From Alcanivorax sp. (GTDB lineage: Bacteria > Pseudomonadota > Gammaproteobacteria > Pseudomonadales > Alcanivoracaceae): a stretch of 64,000 nt of DNA. Below, in pieces: positions 8,097 through 19,306 of the stretch. The notes beneath the pieces were generated by a model, which was given only the letters and a program-made list of their open reading frames with translations, did no database searches and had not been told where the DNA came from. The DNA lies in assembly GCA_017794945.1 (NCBI GenBank), contig CP051239.1:2470692-2534691 (forward strand), read 5' to 3'. How positions within the stretch are numbered: the first letter of the stretch is position 1; every line of letters starts with the position of its first letter. The position numbers were made by a program, and so were the translations under genes.

Positions 8097-8972
8097 GTGC
8101 TGATACCTCTTGGCTTCATTATCGTCACCCTCTCCGTGTTCGGCGGCTTTTCCATGGCCGGCGGACACCTGGGCCCGCTCTACCAGCCCACCGAAATCCT
8201 GATGATCGTCGGCGCCGCGGTGGGGTCGTTCGTGGCCGCCAATAACGGCAAGGCGATCAAAGCCACCCTGCGTACCGCCACCACTCTGAAACGCACCAAG
8301 AAGTACGATAAAGAAATCTACATGCAGCTGATGTCGCTGCAGTACAACCTGCTTTCCAAGATGCGCCGCGAGGGCGTGCTGGGCATTGAAAAAGACATCG
8401 AGAACCCCGCCGAAAGCGCCCTGTTCAGTGAATACCCGAGAATCGCCGATGACCCGATGATCATGGGTTTTATCACCGATTACCTGCGACTGATGATCAG
8501 TGGCAGCGTTGACCCCATGGAAATCGATGAACTGATGAGCCATGAAATCGAGGCGTTCGAACACGAAGCGCATATTCCGGCTGATGCGCTCGCCAAGGTC
8601 GGGGACGGTCTGCCGGCCTTCGGCATCGTGGCGGCGGTGCTGGGTGTGGTGAAAGCACTGGCGTCCGCCGACGCCGGCGCCGATGAAATGGGTTTGATGA
8701 TCGCGCACGCTCTGGTCGGCACCTTTCTCGGCATCCTGCTCGCCTACGGCTTCGTCAATCCGGTGGCCAGCCGTATCGACCGGCAGGTGGCCGAGGCGGT
8801 GAAAATGCTGCAATGCATTCGCGTCACGCTGCTCGCCAACCTGAACGGGTACGCGCCGCAGTTAGCGGTGGAGTTTGGCCGAAAAGCGCTGCACACCGCT
8901 GAGCGGCCCACCTTTACCGAACTGGAAGAGCACGTGCGTGCCGCCCGGCCCGTGGATGCCAAGCAGACATGA
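8097..8972 (+). CDS. motA: Flagellar motor stator protein MotA
   Basis: 291 residues, GTG start at 8097 giving the N terminus LIPLGFIIVTLSVFGGF. MotA and MotB form the proton-driven stator. Four membrane segments are visible: about 3-20, 32-50, 175-195 and 205-225. The cytoplasmic loop carries the FliG-contacting charged region, including KMRREG (about 98-103). DGLPAFGIVAAVLGVVKAL is the conserved third segment. ATGA overlap with motB. Confidence 0.97.
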   Translation: MLIPLGFIIVTLSVFGGFSMAGGHLGPLYQPTEILMIVGAAVGSFVAANNGKAIKATLRTATTLKRTKKYDKEIYMQLMSLQYNLLSKMRREGVLGIEKDIENPAESALFSEYPRIADDPMIMGFITDYLRLMISGSVDPMEIDELMSHEIEAFEHEAHIPADALAKVGDGLPAFGIVAAVLGVVKALASADAGADEMGLMIAHALVGTFLGILLAYGFVNPVASRIDRQVAEAVKMLQCIRVTLLANLNGYAPQLAVEFGRKALHTAERPTFTELEEHVRAARPVDAKQT

Positions 8973-9841
8973 GCGACCAGCACCGGCCCATCGTCATCCG
9001 GCGACGCCGCCGTGCCCATGTGGCGCACCACGGCGGCGCCTGGAAAATCGCGCTGGCGGATTTCATGACCGCCCTGATGGCGTTGTTTCTGGTGCTCTGG
9101 ATTATCTCCACGGCGTCGCCGGCGGAGCTGCAAGGGCTGGCTGAATATTTCCGCACGCCGTTGAAAGTGGCGCTGGCGGACGGTGACCGCAATTCGTCGA
9201 GCACCAGCGCGATTCCCGGTGGCGGTGCCGATCCGGCCCACTCCGATGGCGAGCGGGCGCGCATTGATCTGCGCCGTCAGAGCCTGCCCGCCGACGAACG
9301 CCAGCAGTTCATCGATCTGCGCCGTCGTATCGAGCAGGCGATCCAGGCCGACCCGCAACTGCGAGAACTGCGTGATCAGATGCGCTTTGAAATGACCCCG
9401 GAGGGACTGCGCATCCAGTTGGTGGATACCGACCAGCGGCCCATGTTCCGGCTCGGCAGCGATCGCGTCGCGCCCTACATGCGTCATTTGCTGCGCACCA
9501 TGGCGCCGTTGCTCAACGACATGCCCAACCCGCTCAGCATCAGCGGGCATACCGACAGTCTTCGCTATTCCAGCGGTGACAGCGGTTACAGCAATTGGGA
9601 GCTGTCCAGTGACCGGGCCAATGCCTCGCGTCGCGAGCTGGTGGCCGGCGGCCTGGACAGCGAGAAGCTACTGCGGGTCACCGGCATGGGCGACCGTGTG
9701 CCGGTGCCCGACAGCAACCCCGGTGACCCGGTCAACCGCCGCATCACCCTGGTGGTGCTCACCCGTCAGGCGGTGGAACGGCTGCGCGCCGCCAGCCGCC
9801 CCGGCGATCTGAGCGACGCCCCTCAACCCGTGCGGGAGTGA
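8969..9841 (+). CDS. motB: Flagellar motor stator protein MotB
   Basis: 290 residues. A short basic N terminus is followed by a single membrane helix, WKIALADFMTALMALFLVLW, with the proton-carrying Asp at 31. The C-terminal OmpA-like peptidoglycan-binding domain (about 150-275) contains LSISGHTDSL, NWELSSDRANASRREL and NRRITLVVL. The motor is therefore predicted to be proton- rather than sodium-driven. It overlaps motA and is followed at once by cheA. Confidence 0.97.
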   Translation: MSDQHRPIVIRRRRRAHVAHHGGAWKIALADFMTALMALFLVLWIISTASPAELQGLAEYFRTPLKVALADGDRNSSSTSAIPGGGADPAHSDGERARIDLRRQSLPADERQQFIDLRRRIEQAIQADPQLRELRDQMRFEMTPEGLRIQLVDTDQRPMFRLGSDRVAPYMRHLLRTMAPLLNDMPNPLSISGHTDSLRYSSGDSGYSNWELSSDRANASRRELVAGGLDSEKLLRVTGMGDRVPVPDSNPGDPVNRRITLVVLTRQAVERLRAASRPGDLSDAPQPVRE

Positions 9842-9843
9842 AC

Positions 9844-11940
9844 ATGGATATCACCGAATTCTACGACACTTTTTTCGAAGAAGCGGACGAGCTCCTGGCG
9901 GAGATGGAGTCCCATCTTCTGGAGCTGGATGTGGACAACCCGGACGTGGAGCGGCTCAACGCTATCTTCCGGGCCGCGCATTCGATCAAGGGCGGGGCCG
10001 GTACGTTCGGGTTCGAGGCCCTGCAGCGCACCACCCATCTGCTGGAAAACCTGCTCGACTACACACGACGCGGTGAGTTGACGCTGCGAAGGGATATCGT
10101 CGACACCTTTCTGGAAGCCAAAGACATGCTAAACGATCAACTGGACGCGTATCGCCAGGGCGGTGAACCGGACCCGGAAGCCCTGGAACGTATCTGCGAG
10201 ACCCTGCGTCGTCTCGCTCTCGAAGAGCTGGGCGAAGACGCCGGCGCCGAGGTCGCGGGCGCCGCCCCGGCCGCGGCCGCGCCCGCCAGCCCGGCGCCGC
10301 CCGCCGATGAGGCGGCGGCACCGGCCCATCACGAGGCGGTGGGCGGCGGGGGCCGTTTCCAGGTGACCCTGATCGGCGTCGCCGATAAAGACCGGGATCT
10401 GTTGGTCGAGGAACTGGCCCAGCTGGGTGATATCGAGGATCAGCAGTCCGAGGGCGACCGCCACCGGGTGGTGCTCACGTCGTCACTCAGTGGCGATGAT
10501 ATCGAAGCGGTGATGTCCTTTATCGCCGAGCCGGAGCAGTTGGAAGTGCGCGCTCTGGACGTCGCCGCCGAGGCGCCCGCCGCTACTGAAAGCGAACCGG
10601 AAACAAAAGTGGAAGCCGAAGCGGCCCCGGAACCCGCTCCGGCGAAGCCGGCGGCCCCGGCGAAAGCCGAAGCCAGCGCCAAGAACGCCGACGGCGGCAA
10701 GAAAGGCGGCGAATCCACCTCCATCCGCGTGCCGGTGGCCAAGGTCGATCAGATCATTAATCTGGTCGGCGAGCTGATCATCACCCAATCCATGCTCAAT
10801 CAGGTGGCCGAGGACTCCGAAACCGTCAACGACGGCGCCCTGGTCACCGGCCTCAACCTGTTGCAGCGCACCGCCCGCGATCTCCAGGAAGCGGTCATGT
10901 CGGTGCGCATGGTACCGATGGACTATGTGTTCAGCCGCTTTCCGCGCCTGGTCCGCGACCTGGCCGGCAAGCTCAACAAGGACGTGGAGCTGGTCACCGA
11001 GGGCAAATCCACGGAACTGGACAAGGGCCTCACCGAGCGGATCATCGACCCGCTCACCCACCTGGTGCGCAACAGCCTCGACCACGGTATCGAAACCCCG
11101 GACCGCCGCGAGGCGGCCGGCAAGCCGCGCACCGGTCGTCTGACCCTGTCCGCTCAGCACCAGGGCGGCAATATTCTGATCGAGGTGATTGACGACGGCG
11201 GCGGTCTCAACCGGGATAAGATTCTTGAGAAAGCCCGCTCCAGCGGTCTTTCCGTGTCCGATTCAATGAGCGACGACGAAGTCTGGCAGTTGATTTTCGC
11301 GCCTGGCTTTTCCACCGCCGAAGCGGTCAGTGACGTGTCCGGGCGTGGCGTCGGCATGGACGTGGTCAAGCGCAACATTCAAGCCATGGGCGGGCATGTG
11401 GAAATTCTTTCCACGCCCGGCCAGGGCACCACCACCCGCATCGTGCTGCCGCTCACCCTGGCGATCCTCGACGGCATGTCCATCAAGGTGGGCCAGGAGA
11501 TGTTCATCCTGCCGGTGAACGCGGTGATCGAATCCCTGCAGCCGCGCGCCGAGGATCTGTTCTCCATGGCCGGCGGCGATGTGCTGCTTAAGGTGCGCGA
11601 GGACTACCTGCCGGTGGTGGCGGTCCATCACGCCCTGGACGTGGCGGAGGCGATCACCGATCCGACCCGCGCCATCGCCGTGATCGTGCAGGGCGAGGGC
11701 CGCCGTTACGCCCTGCTGGTGGACCAGTTGGTCGGCCAGCAGCAGGTGGTGGTCAAGAATCTGGAAACCAACTACCGCAAAGTGCCGGGCGTGTCCGCCG
11801 CCACCATTCTGGGCGACGGCAGCGTGGCGCTGATTCTGGATGTGGCGGACATGCACCGCCTTGGCCAGAGCAAGAAAGAAAACCCTGTCTTCGGCGCCCG
11901 GAACCGGGCCCGGCCTGTTGAAGAGGTAGAGCCGTCATGA
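9844..11940 (+). CDS. cheA: Chemotaxis histidine kinase CheA
   Basis: 698 residues from ATG 9844 (GGGAG upstream); an in-frame GTG at 9838 is also possible. Domains in order: HPt with phospho-acceptor His46 in [15 protein letters not shown]; a CheY/CheB-binding P2 region after an Ala/Pro linker (about 170-240); a second linker; the P3 dimerisation helices ([19 protein letters not shown]); the ATPase domain with N box [17 protein letters not shown] and [10 protein letters not shown]; and the CheW-like domain at the C terminus. It autophosphorylates in response to the receptors and passes phosphate to CheY and CheB. Overlaps cheW by ATGA. Confidence 0.98.
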   Translation: MDITEFYDTFFEEADELLAEMESHLLELDVDNPDVERLNAIFRAAHSIKGGAGTFGFEALQRTTHLLENLLDYTRRGELTLRRDIVDTFLEAKDMLNDQLDAYRQGGEPDPEALERICETLRRLALEELGEDAGAEVAGAAPAAAAPASPAPPADEAAAPAHHEAVGGGGRFQVTLIGVADKDRDLLVEELAQLGDIEDQQSEGDRHRVVLTSSLSGDDIEAVMSFIAEPEQLEVRALDVAAEAPAATESEPETKVEAEAAPEPAPAKPAAPAKAEASAKNADGGKKGGESTSIRVPVAKVDQIINLVGELIITQSMLNQVAEDSETVNDGALVTGLNLLQRTARDLQEAVMSVRMVPMDYVFSRFPRLVRDLAGKLNKDVELVTEGKSTELDKGLTERIIDPLTHLVRNSLDHGIETPDRREAAGKPRTGRLTLSAQHQGGNILIEVIDDGGGLNRDKILEKARSSGLSVSDSMSDDEVWQLIFAPGFSTAEAVSDVSGRGVGMDVVKRNIQAMGGHVEILSTPGQGTTTRIVLPLTLAILDGMSIKVGQEMFILPVNAVIESLQPRAEDLFSMAGGDVLLKVREDYLPVVAVHHALDVAEAITDPTRAIAVIVQGEGRRYALLVDQLVGQQQVVVKNLETNYRKVPGVSAATILGDGSVALILDVADMHRLGQSKKENPVFGARNRARPVEEVEPS

Positions 11941-12434
11941 GTCAAGCCACTGCTTTGCAAACCGCCGCCGCCGTGGAAGCGGGCAGCCAGGAATTCCTGG
12001 TGTTCTCCCTGGGCGACGAGGAATACGCCATCGATATCCTCAAGGTCCAGGAAATCCGCGGTTACGAGAACGTCACGCGCATCGCCAACGCCCCCGACTT
12101 CATCAAGGGCGTGGCCAATCTGCGCGGCGTGATCGTGCCGATCGTCGACCTGCGCATCAAGTTCCGTCTCGAGCGTGCCGATTACGATGACCAGACCGTG
12201 GTGATCGTGGTCAACATCGCCGACCGGGTGGTGGGCATCGTGGTCGACCGGGTCTCCGATGTGATGACGCTCACCGCCGAACAGCGCAAGCCGGCGCCGG
12301 AGTTTGGCCTGAGCCTGCCGCTGGATTACATCAGCGGGCTGGGCAATCTGGACGAGCGCATGCTGGTACTGGTGGACATCGAAAAAATGCTCACCAGCGA
12401 AGAAATGGCGCTGGTGGAAGAGGCCGGCGAATAA
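11937..12434 (+). CDS. cheW: Chemotaxis coupling protein CheW
   Basis: 165 residues, one CheW domain: [41 protein letters not shown] (split here as [12 protein letters not shown] and [11 protein letters not shown]) and VVDRVSDVM. It links receptors to CheA. It overlaps cheA by 4 bases and is followed after 55 bases by the aerotaxis receptor. Confidence 0.97.
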   Translation: MSQATALQTAAAVEAGSQEFLVFSLGDEEYAIDILKVQEIRGYENVTRIANAPDFIKGVANLRGVIVPIVDLRIKFRLERADYDDQTVVIVVNIADRVVGIVVDRVSDVMTLTAEQRKPAPEFGLSLPLDYISGLGNLDERMLVLVDIEKMLTSEEMALVEEAGE

Positions 12435-12489
12435 CAACCAGACAGAGTCGAAGATCGACGCCGGGTCCGGTCAATCGGGGAGAGTGTGA

Positions 12490-14163
12490 ATGCGTAACAA
12501 TCAGCCGGTGACAAACCGTGAGTATGCGCTCAAGGGCGATGACTTTCTGATTTCGAGGACCAACCGCAGGGGGCGTATCACCTACGCCAACCCGGCGTTC
12601 ATCGAAGTCAGCGGCTTCACCCGCGAAGAGCTGATCGGCGCCCCGCACAACATCGTGCGCCACCCGGACATGCCGGAGCAGGCGTTCGAGAACCTGTGGA
12701 GTACCCTCAAAGACGGCGGTACCTGGATCGGTCTGGTCAAGAACCGGCGTAAGGACGGCGGCTATTACTGGGTACGCGCCCACGTCACCCCGATTATTGA
12801 AGACGGTGAAATCGCCGGCTTCGTATCCGTGCGCCTCAAGGCGGACAAAGGCTCCATCGACGCCGCCGAACAGGCCTACACCGCACTGCGGGAAGGGCGC
12901 GGCGGCCACCTTTACCTGCACCGTGGCGAGATTCGCCGTCGTGGGGTAGTGGCGGCGCTGCGACGCTGGAACCCGCGTTCGGTGAGCAGCCGCATGACCC
13001 TGCTCTACCTGGCCAGCGCCGCGCCGCTGCTGGGCGCCGGTGTGATCGGCTTCCTCGGCCGTGGTGAGGCGGCGCCGTTGTCCACCGCCTTGATGGCCTT
13101 GGCGGCGGTGGGCCTGCCGCTGCTGGCGCTGCTGTTCTGGGCCACCGCCCGTTCGGTGCTGGGCCCGGTGCGCGAGGCCGGCATGTTCACGCTGCAGATC
13201 GCCGCCGGCAACCTGGCGGCCAAACCGCCGCGCCGCCTCAGTGGTGAAATGGGGCTGCTGGTGATGGGGCTGAAACTGATGCGCCGCAGCCTGGGCAGCA
13301 TCGTCGGCGACGTGAACCGCGGCATCGAAGTGGTCACCCCGGCGGCCCGCGACATCGCCCAGGGCAATGAGGATCTGTCCTCGCGCTCGGAGCAGCAGGC
13401 CGCCTCGCTGCAACAGACCGCCTCCAGCATGGAAGAGATCACCGCCACCGTGGGCCAGAACGCGGAGAACGCCCGCCAGGCCAGCCGGCTCAGCAGCGAG
13501 GCGTCGCGGGCGGTGTCCGAGAGCGGCGAAGTGATGGGGCAGGTGGTGGACACCATGGGCCGCATCACCGCCAGTTCGGAAAAGATGGCGGTGATCATCG
13601 GCACCATCGACAGCATCGCCTTCCAGACCAACATCCTGGCCCTCAACGCCTCCGTGGAAGCGGCCCGCGCCGGCGAGCACGGCCGTGGCTTCGCGGTGGT
13701 GGCCCAGGAAGTGCGTAACCTGGCCGGCCGCTCCGCGGACGCCGCCAAGGAGATCCGCGACCTGATCGCCGGTTCCGGCCGCGAAATCGAAAACGGCGCG
13801 GAACTGGTGCGGCGCGCGGAAGCGGCGATCGAATCCGTGGTCACCTCGGTGACCCGGGTCAACGACATCATGGGCGACATCAGCGCCGCCTCACAGGAGC
13901 AGAGCACCGGCATCAACCAGATCAATCAGGCGGTGGCGCAGATGGACGGCGTCACCCGCCAGAACGCCGAACGGGTGCAGGCTTCCGCCCGCGCGGCGGC
14001 GTCCCTGGAAGCCCAGGTGGAAAGCCTCGGCCATTCGATCGCGGTCTTCCTGCTGCGCGGCGCTGACGATCGGATGCCGGAGACGTCCGCCGACGTTCGC
14101 CGGTTGCCGGTATCGACGGCACGGCCGCGCCAGAAGTCCTCAACCCAGACCCTTGCCGGATGA
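12490..14163 (+). CDS. aer: PAS-containing methyl-accepting protein, Aer-like aerotaxis receptor
   Basis: 557 residues. An N-terminal PAS domain (about 20-115: [42 protein letters not shown]) has the features of FAD-binding Aer. Two hydrophobic segments (about 172-190 and 197-216) form the membrane hairpin, followed by a HAMP-like stretch and the signalling domain with the hairpin tip [19 protein letters not shown]. No periplasmic ligand domain and no CheR-tethering pentapeptide at the C terminus, again like Aer. ATG 12490, GGGGAGAG upstream. Overlaps cheR. Confidence 0.92.
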   Translation: MRNNQPVTNREYALKGDDFLISRTNRRGRITYANPAFIEVSGFTREELIGAPHNIVRHPDMPEQAFENLWSTLKDGGTWIGLVKNRRKDGGYYWVRAHVTPIIEDGEIAGFVSVRLKADKGSIDAAEQAYTALREGRGGHLYLHRGEIRRRGVVAALRRWNPRSVSSRMTLLYLASAAPLLGAGVIGFLGRGEAAPLSTALMALAAVGLPLLALLFWATARSVLGPVREAGMFTLQIAAGNLAAKPPRRLSGEMGLLVMGLKLMRRSLGSIVGDVNRGIEVVTPAARDIAQGNEDLSSRSEQQAASLQQTASSMEEITATVGQNAENARQASRLSSEASRAVSESGEVMGQVVDTMGRITASSEKMAVIIGTIDSIAFQTNILALNASVEAARAGEHGRGFAVVAQEVRNLAGRSADAAKEIRDLIAGSGREIENGAELVRRAEAAIESVVTSVTRVNDIMGDISAASQEQSTGINQINQAVAQMDGVTRQNAERVQASARAAASLEAQVESLGHSIAVFLLRGADDRMPETSADVRRLPVSTARPRQKSSTQTLAG

Positions 14164-15041
14164 ACCCCTTGAGCAGTCGAGTCCCAATCCATCCCCCCGC
14201 CGGCCCGGCCGACGCCGGGCGCTATTCCACGGAGCGCGATCTGGTGCTCAGCGACAGTGATTTCGCGCGCATCCGCGAGTTGATCTATCGCCGTGCCGGC
14301 ATCGTGTTGGCGGAACATAAGAAAGATATGGTCTACAGCCGTATCGGCCGGCGTGTGCGTCAACATGGCATGGTCCGCTTTCATGACTACCTGGCGAAAT
14401 TGGAGCAGGACAGCGGCGGCCCGGAGTGGGAAGCGTTCACCAACGCCCTGACCACCAACCTCACCGCCTTCTTCCGCGAGGGCCATCACTTTCCGCTGCT
14501 CGCCGATCTGGTGCGCGACCGGCGCGGCCCGATACGGATCTGGAGCGCCGGCGCCTCCACCGGCGAGGAGCCGTACTCCATCGTCATGGCCCTCACCGAA
14601 GTACTCGGTGACAAAGCCGACTTTCAAGTACTGGCCACGGATATCGACACCGAAGCTCTGGACCGGGCGCGGCGCGGCATCTACCCGATGGATCAGGTCG
14701 GCAAGCTCGACGAGCGGCGGCGTAAACGCTTCTTCCAGAAGGGCAGCGGCGCGCGTTCCGGGTTCGCACGGGTGCGCCCGGAAGTGGCTGCGCGGGTGCG
14801 CTTCGAAACGTTGAATCTGGTGGCTCCGAAATGGCCGATGACCGACCGCTTCGACGCGATCTTCTGCCGCAACGTGATGATTTATTTCGACAAGGACACC
14901 CAGGCCCGAATCCTCGACCGCTTCGCGCCGTTAATGAAGCAGGACGGGTTGCTGTTCGCCGGCCACTCGGAAAGCTTTTCCTACATCAGTGACCGCTTCC
15001 GGCTGCGCGGCCAGACCGTTTATACCCTCGCCGAGCGGTGA
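14160..15041 (+). CDS. cheR: Chemotaxis methyltransferase CheR
   Basis: 293 residues. Methylates receptor glutamates with S-adenosylmethionine. An N-terminal helical domain (about 25-90) is followed by the methyltransferase fold with [15 protein letters not shown] (SAM-binding loop), [18 protein letters not shown] and [15 protein letters not shown]. Overlaps aer by ATGA, so motA-motB-cheA-cheW-aer-cheR form one run. The tethering pentapeptide it would bind is present on the receptor at 16333-18123. Confidence 0.96.
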   Translation: MNPLSSRVPIHPPAGPADAGRYSTERDLVLSDSDFARIRELIYRRAGIVLAEHKKDMVYSRIGRRVRQHGMVRFHDYLAKLEQDSGGPEWEAFTNALTTNLTAFFREGHHFPLLADLVRDRRGPIRIWSAGASTGEEPYSIVMALTEVLGDKADFQVLATDIDTEALDRARRGIYPMDQVGKLDERRRKRFFQKGSGARSGFARVRPEVAARVRFETLNLVAPKWPMTDRFDAIFCRNVMIYFDKDTQARILDRFAPLMKQDGLLFAGHSESFSYISDRFRLRGQTVYTLAER

Positions 15042-15062
15042 CACCGAACCTCTCTACGAAGC

Positions 15063-15117
15063 TCGGATTGTGGGAGCTTGCCTTGTAGGCGCGGGCAGGG
15101 TCCGCTCCCACAAGTCG
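15063..15117. repeat. REP-type palindrome (family B outer arms) between cheR and cheB
   Basis: TGTGGGAGC at 15069 pairs with GCTCCCACA ending at 15115, the outer arms of the family B repeat, around a rearranged centre. The conserved GAAAGG and second hairpin are missing, so this is a degenerate or recombinant copy. Confidence 0.7.
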
Positions 15118-15140
15118 TCATTCCGGGAGGTTAAAAATCC

Positions 15141-15167
15141 TAAAGAAGTGCTGCTATCCGCCGATAG
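15141..15167 (+). promoter_or_regulatory. Sigma-28 promoter of the cheB operon
   Basis: TAAA at 15141-15144, exactly 15 bases, GCCGATAG at 15160-15167. It lies 64 bases before the chosen cheB start and gives cheB-mcp-cheY-cheZ their own late promoter. Confidence 0.85.
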
Positions 15168-15230
15168 CCTGAATAACAAAGGCAAGTCATGCCGGTTACG
15201 GCGTTGCCTCATGGAGAGGGGAGACCGATC

Positions 15231-16292
15231 TTGGCCGGGAAAAAAATAAGGGTGCTGTGCGTTGACGACTCGGCCCTGATTCGCGATCTGATGAGCGAAA
15301 TCATCAACAGCCACGACGATATGGAAGTGGTGGCGGTGGCCCCAGATCCTCTGGTCGCCCGTGATCTGATCAAACAACACGACCCGGATGTGCTCACCCT
15401 GGACGTGGAAATGCCGCGCATGGACGGCCTGGATTTTCTCGAGCGGCTGATGCGGCTGCGGCCGATGCCGGTGCTGATGGTCTCCTCGCTCACCCAGGCC
15501 GGTTCCGAAGTCACTCTCCGGGCACTGGAACTGGGCGCGGTGGATTTTCTGCAGAAACCGGCCCTGGGTATCCGCAGCGGCATGATCGAATACAGCGAGC
15601 TGATCGCGGAGAAAATTCGCGCCGCCGCACGCTCCCGGCCCCGGCGTATCCAGGCCGGTGAACGGGACGCCCCCAAACCGCTTAAGTCGGTGATGGTGTC
15701 GAGCGAAAAGCTGGTGATTCTGGGCGCTTCCACCGGTGGCCCGGAAGCGATACGGCAAGTGCTGGAGCCGTTACCCGCGAACTGCCCGGCGATCTTGATC
15801 GCCCAGCATATGCCGGGCGGCTTTACGCACTCCTTCGCATTGCGGCTTAACAAGTTGTGCCGCATCACCGTCAAGGAAGCGGAAGACGGTGAACGGGTGC
15901 TGCCCGGGCACGCCTACATCGCGCCCGGGGACTGGCATCTCAAGCTGGTGCGCAGCGGCGCCAACTACGTGGTCCGCCTGGACGAAGGTCCGCCGGTGAA
16001 TCGTCATCGGCCGTCGGTGGATGTGCTGTTCCACTCCGCGGCCACCCAGGCCGGTCGTAACGCCATCGGCGTGCTGCTCACCGGCATGGGCAAGGACGGC
16101 GCGGCGGGCCTGCTGGCCATGCGCCGAGCCGGGGCGATGACCCTCGCCCAGGACGAGGCAACCTCGTTGGTGTTCGGTATGCCGCGCGAGGCGATCGCTA
16201 TCGGCGGCGCCACCGAAACATTGGCGTTGGACGACATGGCGCCACGGATGCTGGCGCTGGCGGCGGCCTCGGGCCGCGCGCAGCGGGTTTGA
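15231..16292 (+). CDS. cheB: Chemotaxis response regulator methylesterase/deamidase CheB
   Basis: 353 residues when started at TTG 15231, which has GGAGAGGGGAG about 8 bases upstream and gives [18 protein letters not shown], aligned with E. coli CheB. An in-frame ATG at 15189 would add 14 residues but has a poor ribosome site. Receiver domain with phospho-acceptor Asp58 ([15 protein letters not shown]); catalytic domain with GASTGGPEA (Ser), QHMPGGFT (His) and GMGKDGAAG (Asp). It removes receptor methyl groups when phosphorylated by CheA. No cheD is seen nearby. Confidence 0.95.
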   Translation: MAGKKIRVLCVDDSALIRDLMSEIINSHDDMEVVAVAPDPLVARDLIKQHDPDVLTLDVEMPRMDGLDFLERLMRLRPMPVLMVSSLTQAGSEVTLRALELGAVDFLQKPALGIRSGMIEYSELIAEKIRAAARSRPRRIQAGERDAPKPLKSVMVSSEKLVILGASTGGPEAIRQVLEPLPANCPAILIAQHMPGGFTHSFALRLNKLCRITVKEAEDGERVLPGHAYIAPGDWHLKLVRSGANYVVRLDEGPPVNRHRPSVDVLFHSAATQAGRNAIGVLLTGMGKDGAAGLLAMRRAGAMTLAQDEATSLVFGMPREAIAIGGATETLALDDMAPRMLALAAASGRAQRV

Positions 16293-16332
16293 ATAACAAA
16301 ATGAATGTTCTGAGCAAGCTCCAGAGAGAGGA

Positions 16333-18123
16333 ATGGCGGCTATGACGAAAGTACTACGCAACCTCAATATCAACACCATGGTGGCCGGCGCGCTGTTGTG
16401 CTGCGCGCTGCTGATTGGCGTGCTGGCGGGACTGCGGCTAACCACCAATCAGATGGTGGACGAGGCGATCCGCACTCTTAACCGCGTCAATGTGGAGCAA
16501 CTCAACCAGGTTGGCCGTGCCACCACCTTGCTGAATCAGGCCCGCATCGAGATGGATCTGGCCGCCGATTACCTCAACCAGGGCATGCGCCTGGTGGCCG
16601 AGAATCAGATCGACGGTGTCGGCGGTTTGCTGGACCGTGCCCAGTCCCGTTTCGATGCCTTCGTCGCCACGGAGAAAACCGAGATGGGGCAGGCCCGCGC
16701 CAGCGAGCTGGAATCCTCATTCGTTCAGGTCATGGAGTTGGTACGCCAGCAGCACGCGGATTTAAAAAGCGGCGATTTGGCCGGTTACCGCGACCTTCGT
16801 CAAGAGCTGTTGACGCCCGGCGCCAGCCTGGACGGCAGCGTCACCGACTTCACCCGCTACGCGGACGAGCGCGGCGCGGCCGTGATGGCTGAATATCACG
16901 ATAAAACGGCGTTGTTCGGCCGTATCGGGCTTGCCGTGCTGGTGGCCACCGCGGTGACACTGCTGCTCATTTATTGGGGGCTGCGCAAGACCGTGGTACA
17001 GCCTCTCCACCAGGCGGTGGAAAACCTGCAGCGTATCGCCCGAGCGGATCTCTCGGAGAAAATCCATGTGCCCGGACGCAACGAAATTGGCAAGGTATTC
17101 GCCGCCACCCGCGATATGCAGGCCAGCCTGGCGAAAATTGTTGGGGATGTACGCAGCAGCAGTAACTCGATTTTCGTGGGTACCTCTGAAATCGCCCGTG
17201 GCAATACCGATTTGTCCTCGCGCACCGAGCAGCAGGCCGCCTCCCTGGAAGAGACCGCCACCAGCATGGAGCAGCTCACCGCCACCGTGAAGCAGAACGC
17301 GGACAACGCGCGCCAGGCCAGCAGTCTGGCCAACGACGCCTCCGGCACCGCCACTCGCGGCGGCGATGTGATGCAGCAGGTGACCAGCAAAATGCAGGGC
17401 ATCACCGAAAGCTCCAAGAAAGTGGCGGACATCACCTCGATGATCGACTCCATCGCTTTCCAGACCAACATTCTGGCGCTCAACGCCTCCGTGGAAGCGG
17501 CGCGGGCCGGCGAGCAGGGCCGTGGCTTCGCGGTGGTGGCCGGCGAAGTGCGCAACCTGGCCGGCAACAGCGCCGACGCCGCCCGTCAGATCAAGCAGTT
17601 AATCGAAACGTCGGCGGTGGAAGTGCAGGAAGGCTCGGCGCTGGTCGAGCAGGCTTCGGAAACCGTCAAGGAAGTGGTTGCCGCGGTGAAGCGGGTCACA
17701 GACATCATGGATGAGATCTCCGCCGCCTCCCAGGAGCAGAGCGGTGGCATCGAGCAGGTCAGCCAGGCGGTCAGCCAGATGGACGAAGTGACCCAGCAGA
17801 ACGCGTCCCTGGTGGAAGAGGCCAGCTCGGCGGCCGCGTCCCTGGAAGAACAGGCCCGTCGCCTGGAAGAAGCGGTATCGATCTTCCGGCTGGACAGCGA
17901 AGCCGGCGACCCGTCGGTCGGCACACCGCCGGACGCCACCGTGGTGCCGGTGATCACCGACGCGCAGGACGACGCCGAGGAGCAGGACGACGGCCCGTCC
18001 GAGCCCAAGCCGCGCGCCGTGCCAGAAACGCCCCGGCAGCGTTCCGAGCAGGCACCGCGAGAAAGCCGCCCGGCGCCGCGCCGTGAACCGGTCACCACCG
18101 AGGACGACTGGGAAGAGTTTTAA
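16333..18123 (+). CDS. Transmembrane methyl-accepting chemotaxis receptor (Tar/Tsr type)
   Basis: 596 residues. First membrane helix about 15-37, a periplasmic helical sensor of about 150 residues resembling the four-helix-bundle ligand domain, second membrane helix about 193-215, HAMP, then a methylated coiled coil with the signalling tip [19 protein letters not shown]. The last residues are DDWEEF, matching the NWETF-type pentapeptide that tethers CheR and CheB. The second ATG (16342) has better ribosome-site spacing (GAGGA) than the first. The ligand cannot be told from sequence. It lies between cheB and cheY. Confidence 0.94.
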   Translation: MAAMTKVLRNLNINTMVAGALLCCALLIGVLAGLRLTTNQMVDEAIRTLNRVNVEQLNQVGRATTLLNQARIEMDLAADYLNQGMRLVAENQIDGVGGLLDRAQSRFDAFVATEKTEMGQARASELESSFVQVMELVRQQHADLKSGDLAGYRDLRQELLTPGASLDGSVTDFTRYADERGAAVMAEYHDKTALFGRIGLAVLVATAVTLLLIYWGLRKTVVQPLHQAVENLQRIARADLSEKIHVPGRNEIGKVFAATRDMQASLAKIVGDVRSSSNSIFVGTSEIARGNTDLSSRTEQQAASLEETATSMEQLTATVKQNADNARQASSLANDASGTATRGGDVMQQVTSKMQGITESSKKVADITSMIDSIAFQTNILALNASVEAARAGEQGRGFAVVAGEVRNLAGNSADAARQIKQLIETSAVEVQEGSALVEQASETVKEVVAAVKRVTDIMDEISAASQEQSGGIEQVSQAVSQMDEVTQQNASLVEEASSAAASLEEQARRLEEAVSIFRLDSEAGDPSVGTPPDATVVPVITDAQDDAEEQDDGPSEPKPRAVPETPRQRSEQAPRESRPAPRREPVTTEDDWEEF

Positions 18124-18188
18124 CAACCCCGAACCGCGCCGGAGAGGCCTTTCCGCCCGCCGGCGCCATGACGCAGTGAGAGGATCCG

Positions 18189-18575
18189 ATGGATAAGGGC
18201 ATGAGTATTCTGGTGGTGGACGACTTTCCCACCATGCGGCGCATCGTCCGCAGTCTGCTCAAGGAGTTGGGCTTCACCAACGTGGAAGAGGCCGAGGACG
18301 GCCAGGAAGCATTGGGCAAACTGAAGGGCGGCGATTTCGAATTCGTCGTTTCGGATTGGAACATGCCCAATCTCGACGGTCTGGAGATGCTCAAGCAGAT
18401 CCGCGCCGACGACGCCATGAAAGCGCTGCCGGTGCTGATGGTCACCGCCGAGGCGAAGAAAGAGAACATCGTGGCCGCTGCCCAGGCCGGCGCCAACGGC
18501 TATATCGTCAAGCCGTTCACCGCCGCCACCCTGGAAGAGAAACTCAACAAGATTTTCGAAAAGCTGGGCAAATAA
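18189..18575 (+). CDS. cheY: Chemotaxis response regulator CheY
   Basis: 128 residues, a single receiver domain. Acidic pocket DD at 11-12, phospho-acceptor Asp56 in [11 protein letters not shown], the Thr and Lys switch residues in [11 protein letters not shown] and VKPFTAATL. Phospho-CheY binds the motor switch FliM. It follows the receptor by 65 bases and precedes cheZ by 40. Confidence 0.98.
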   Translation: MDKGMSILVVDDFPTMRRIVRSLLKELGFTNVEEAEDGQEALGKLKGGDFEFVVSDWNMPNLDGLEMLKQIRADDAMKALPVLMVTAEAKKENIVAAAQAGANGYIVKPFTAATLEEKLNKIFEKLGK

Positions 18576-18615
18576 GTGACGCGGGGTCCAGCTTCCCTGG
18601 TGAGGAGAACCGAAT

Positions 18616-19302
18616 ATGAGTGGTGAGGCTCGGCAAGTGGCGGCGCACGAGGGCGCGCACGGCGACGATCTGGTAGTGCGTATCGGACAGCTCACCCGCA
18701 TGTTGCGTGACAGCATGCGGGAGCTGGGTCTGGACAAGGAAGTGGAGAAAGCGGCGGAGGCGATTCCCGACGCCCGCGCCCGTCTCAACTATGTGGCCTC
18801 GATGACCGAGCAGGCCGCCGACCGCGCGCTCAATGCGGTGGACCGGGCCCAGCCGTTGCAGACGGAGATCGAAACCCGGGCGGAAAGCCTCGACAAGCAA
18901 TGGCAAACCTGGTTTGAGAACCCCATGGAGCTGGATCAGGCGCGGCAGCTGGTCAACGACACCCGAGGCTACCTGGCGGCGGTGCCGGAAATGGCCCGCG
19001 ACACCAGCAAGGAGCTGCTGGAAATTATGATGGCCCAGGATTTCCAGGACCTCACCGGGCAGGTGATCAAGAAGATGATGGCGGTGATCCTGGAAGTGGA
19101 GAACCAGTTGCTTCAGGTGTTGCTGGAAAGCGTCCCCGACGGCGAAGAGCGCGACGCCATGAAGCGCCGCATGGAGAGCGCCGGCAGTGCCACCCGTCAG
19201 GAGGCGGGGCTGGTCAACGGCCCGCAGATCAACGCCGAGGGCGAGGATATTGTCAGCAACCAGGATCAGGTCGACAGCCTGCTCGACGAACTCGGCTTCT
19301 AG
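18616..19302 (+). CDS. cheZ: CheY-P phosphatase CheZ
   Basis: 228 residues, mostly helical. The catalytic region AQDFQDLTGQVIKKMM (about 139-154) contains the Gln that attacks CheY-P, and the C-terminal peptide VDSLLDELGF is the CheY-binding tail. The RBS is GAGGAG. The stop codon is followed after 4 bases by a family B repeat, which probably ends this operon. Confidence 0.96.
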   Translation: MSGEARQVAAHEGAHGDDLVVRIGQLTRMLRDSMRELGLDKEVEKAAEAIPDARARLNYVASMTEQAADRALNAVDRAQPLQTEIETRAESLDKQWQTWFENPMELDQARQLVNDTRGYLAAVPEMARDTSKELLEIMMAQDFQDLTGQVIKKMMAVILEVENQLLQVLLESVPDGEERDAMKRRMESAGSATRQEAGLVNGPQINAEGEDIVSNQDQVDSLLDELGF

Positions 19303-19306
19303 GCGG

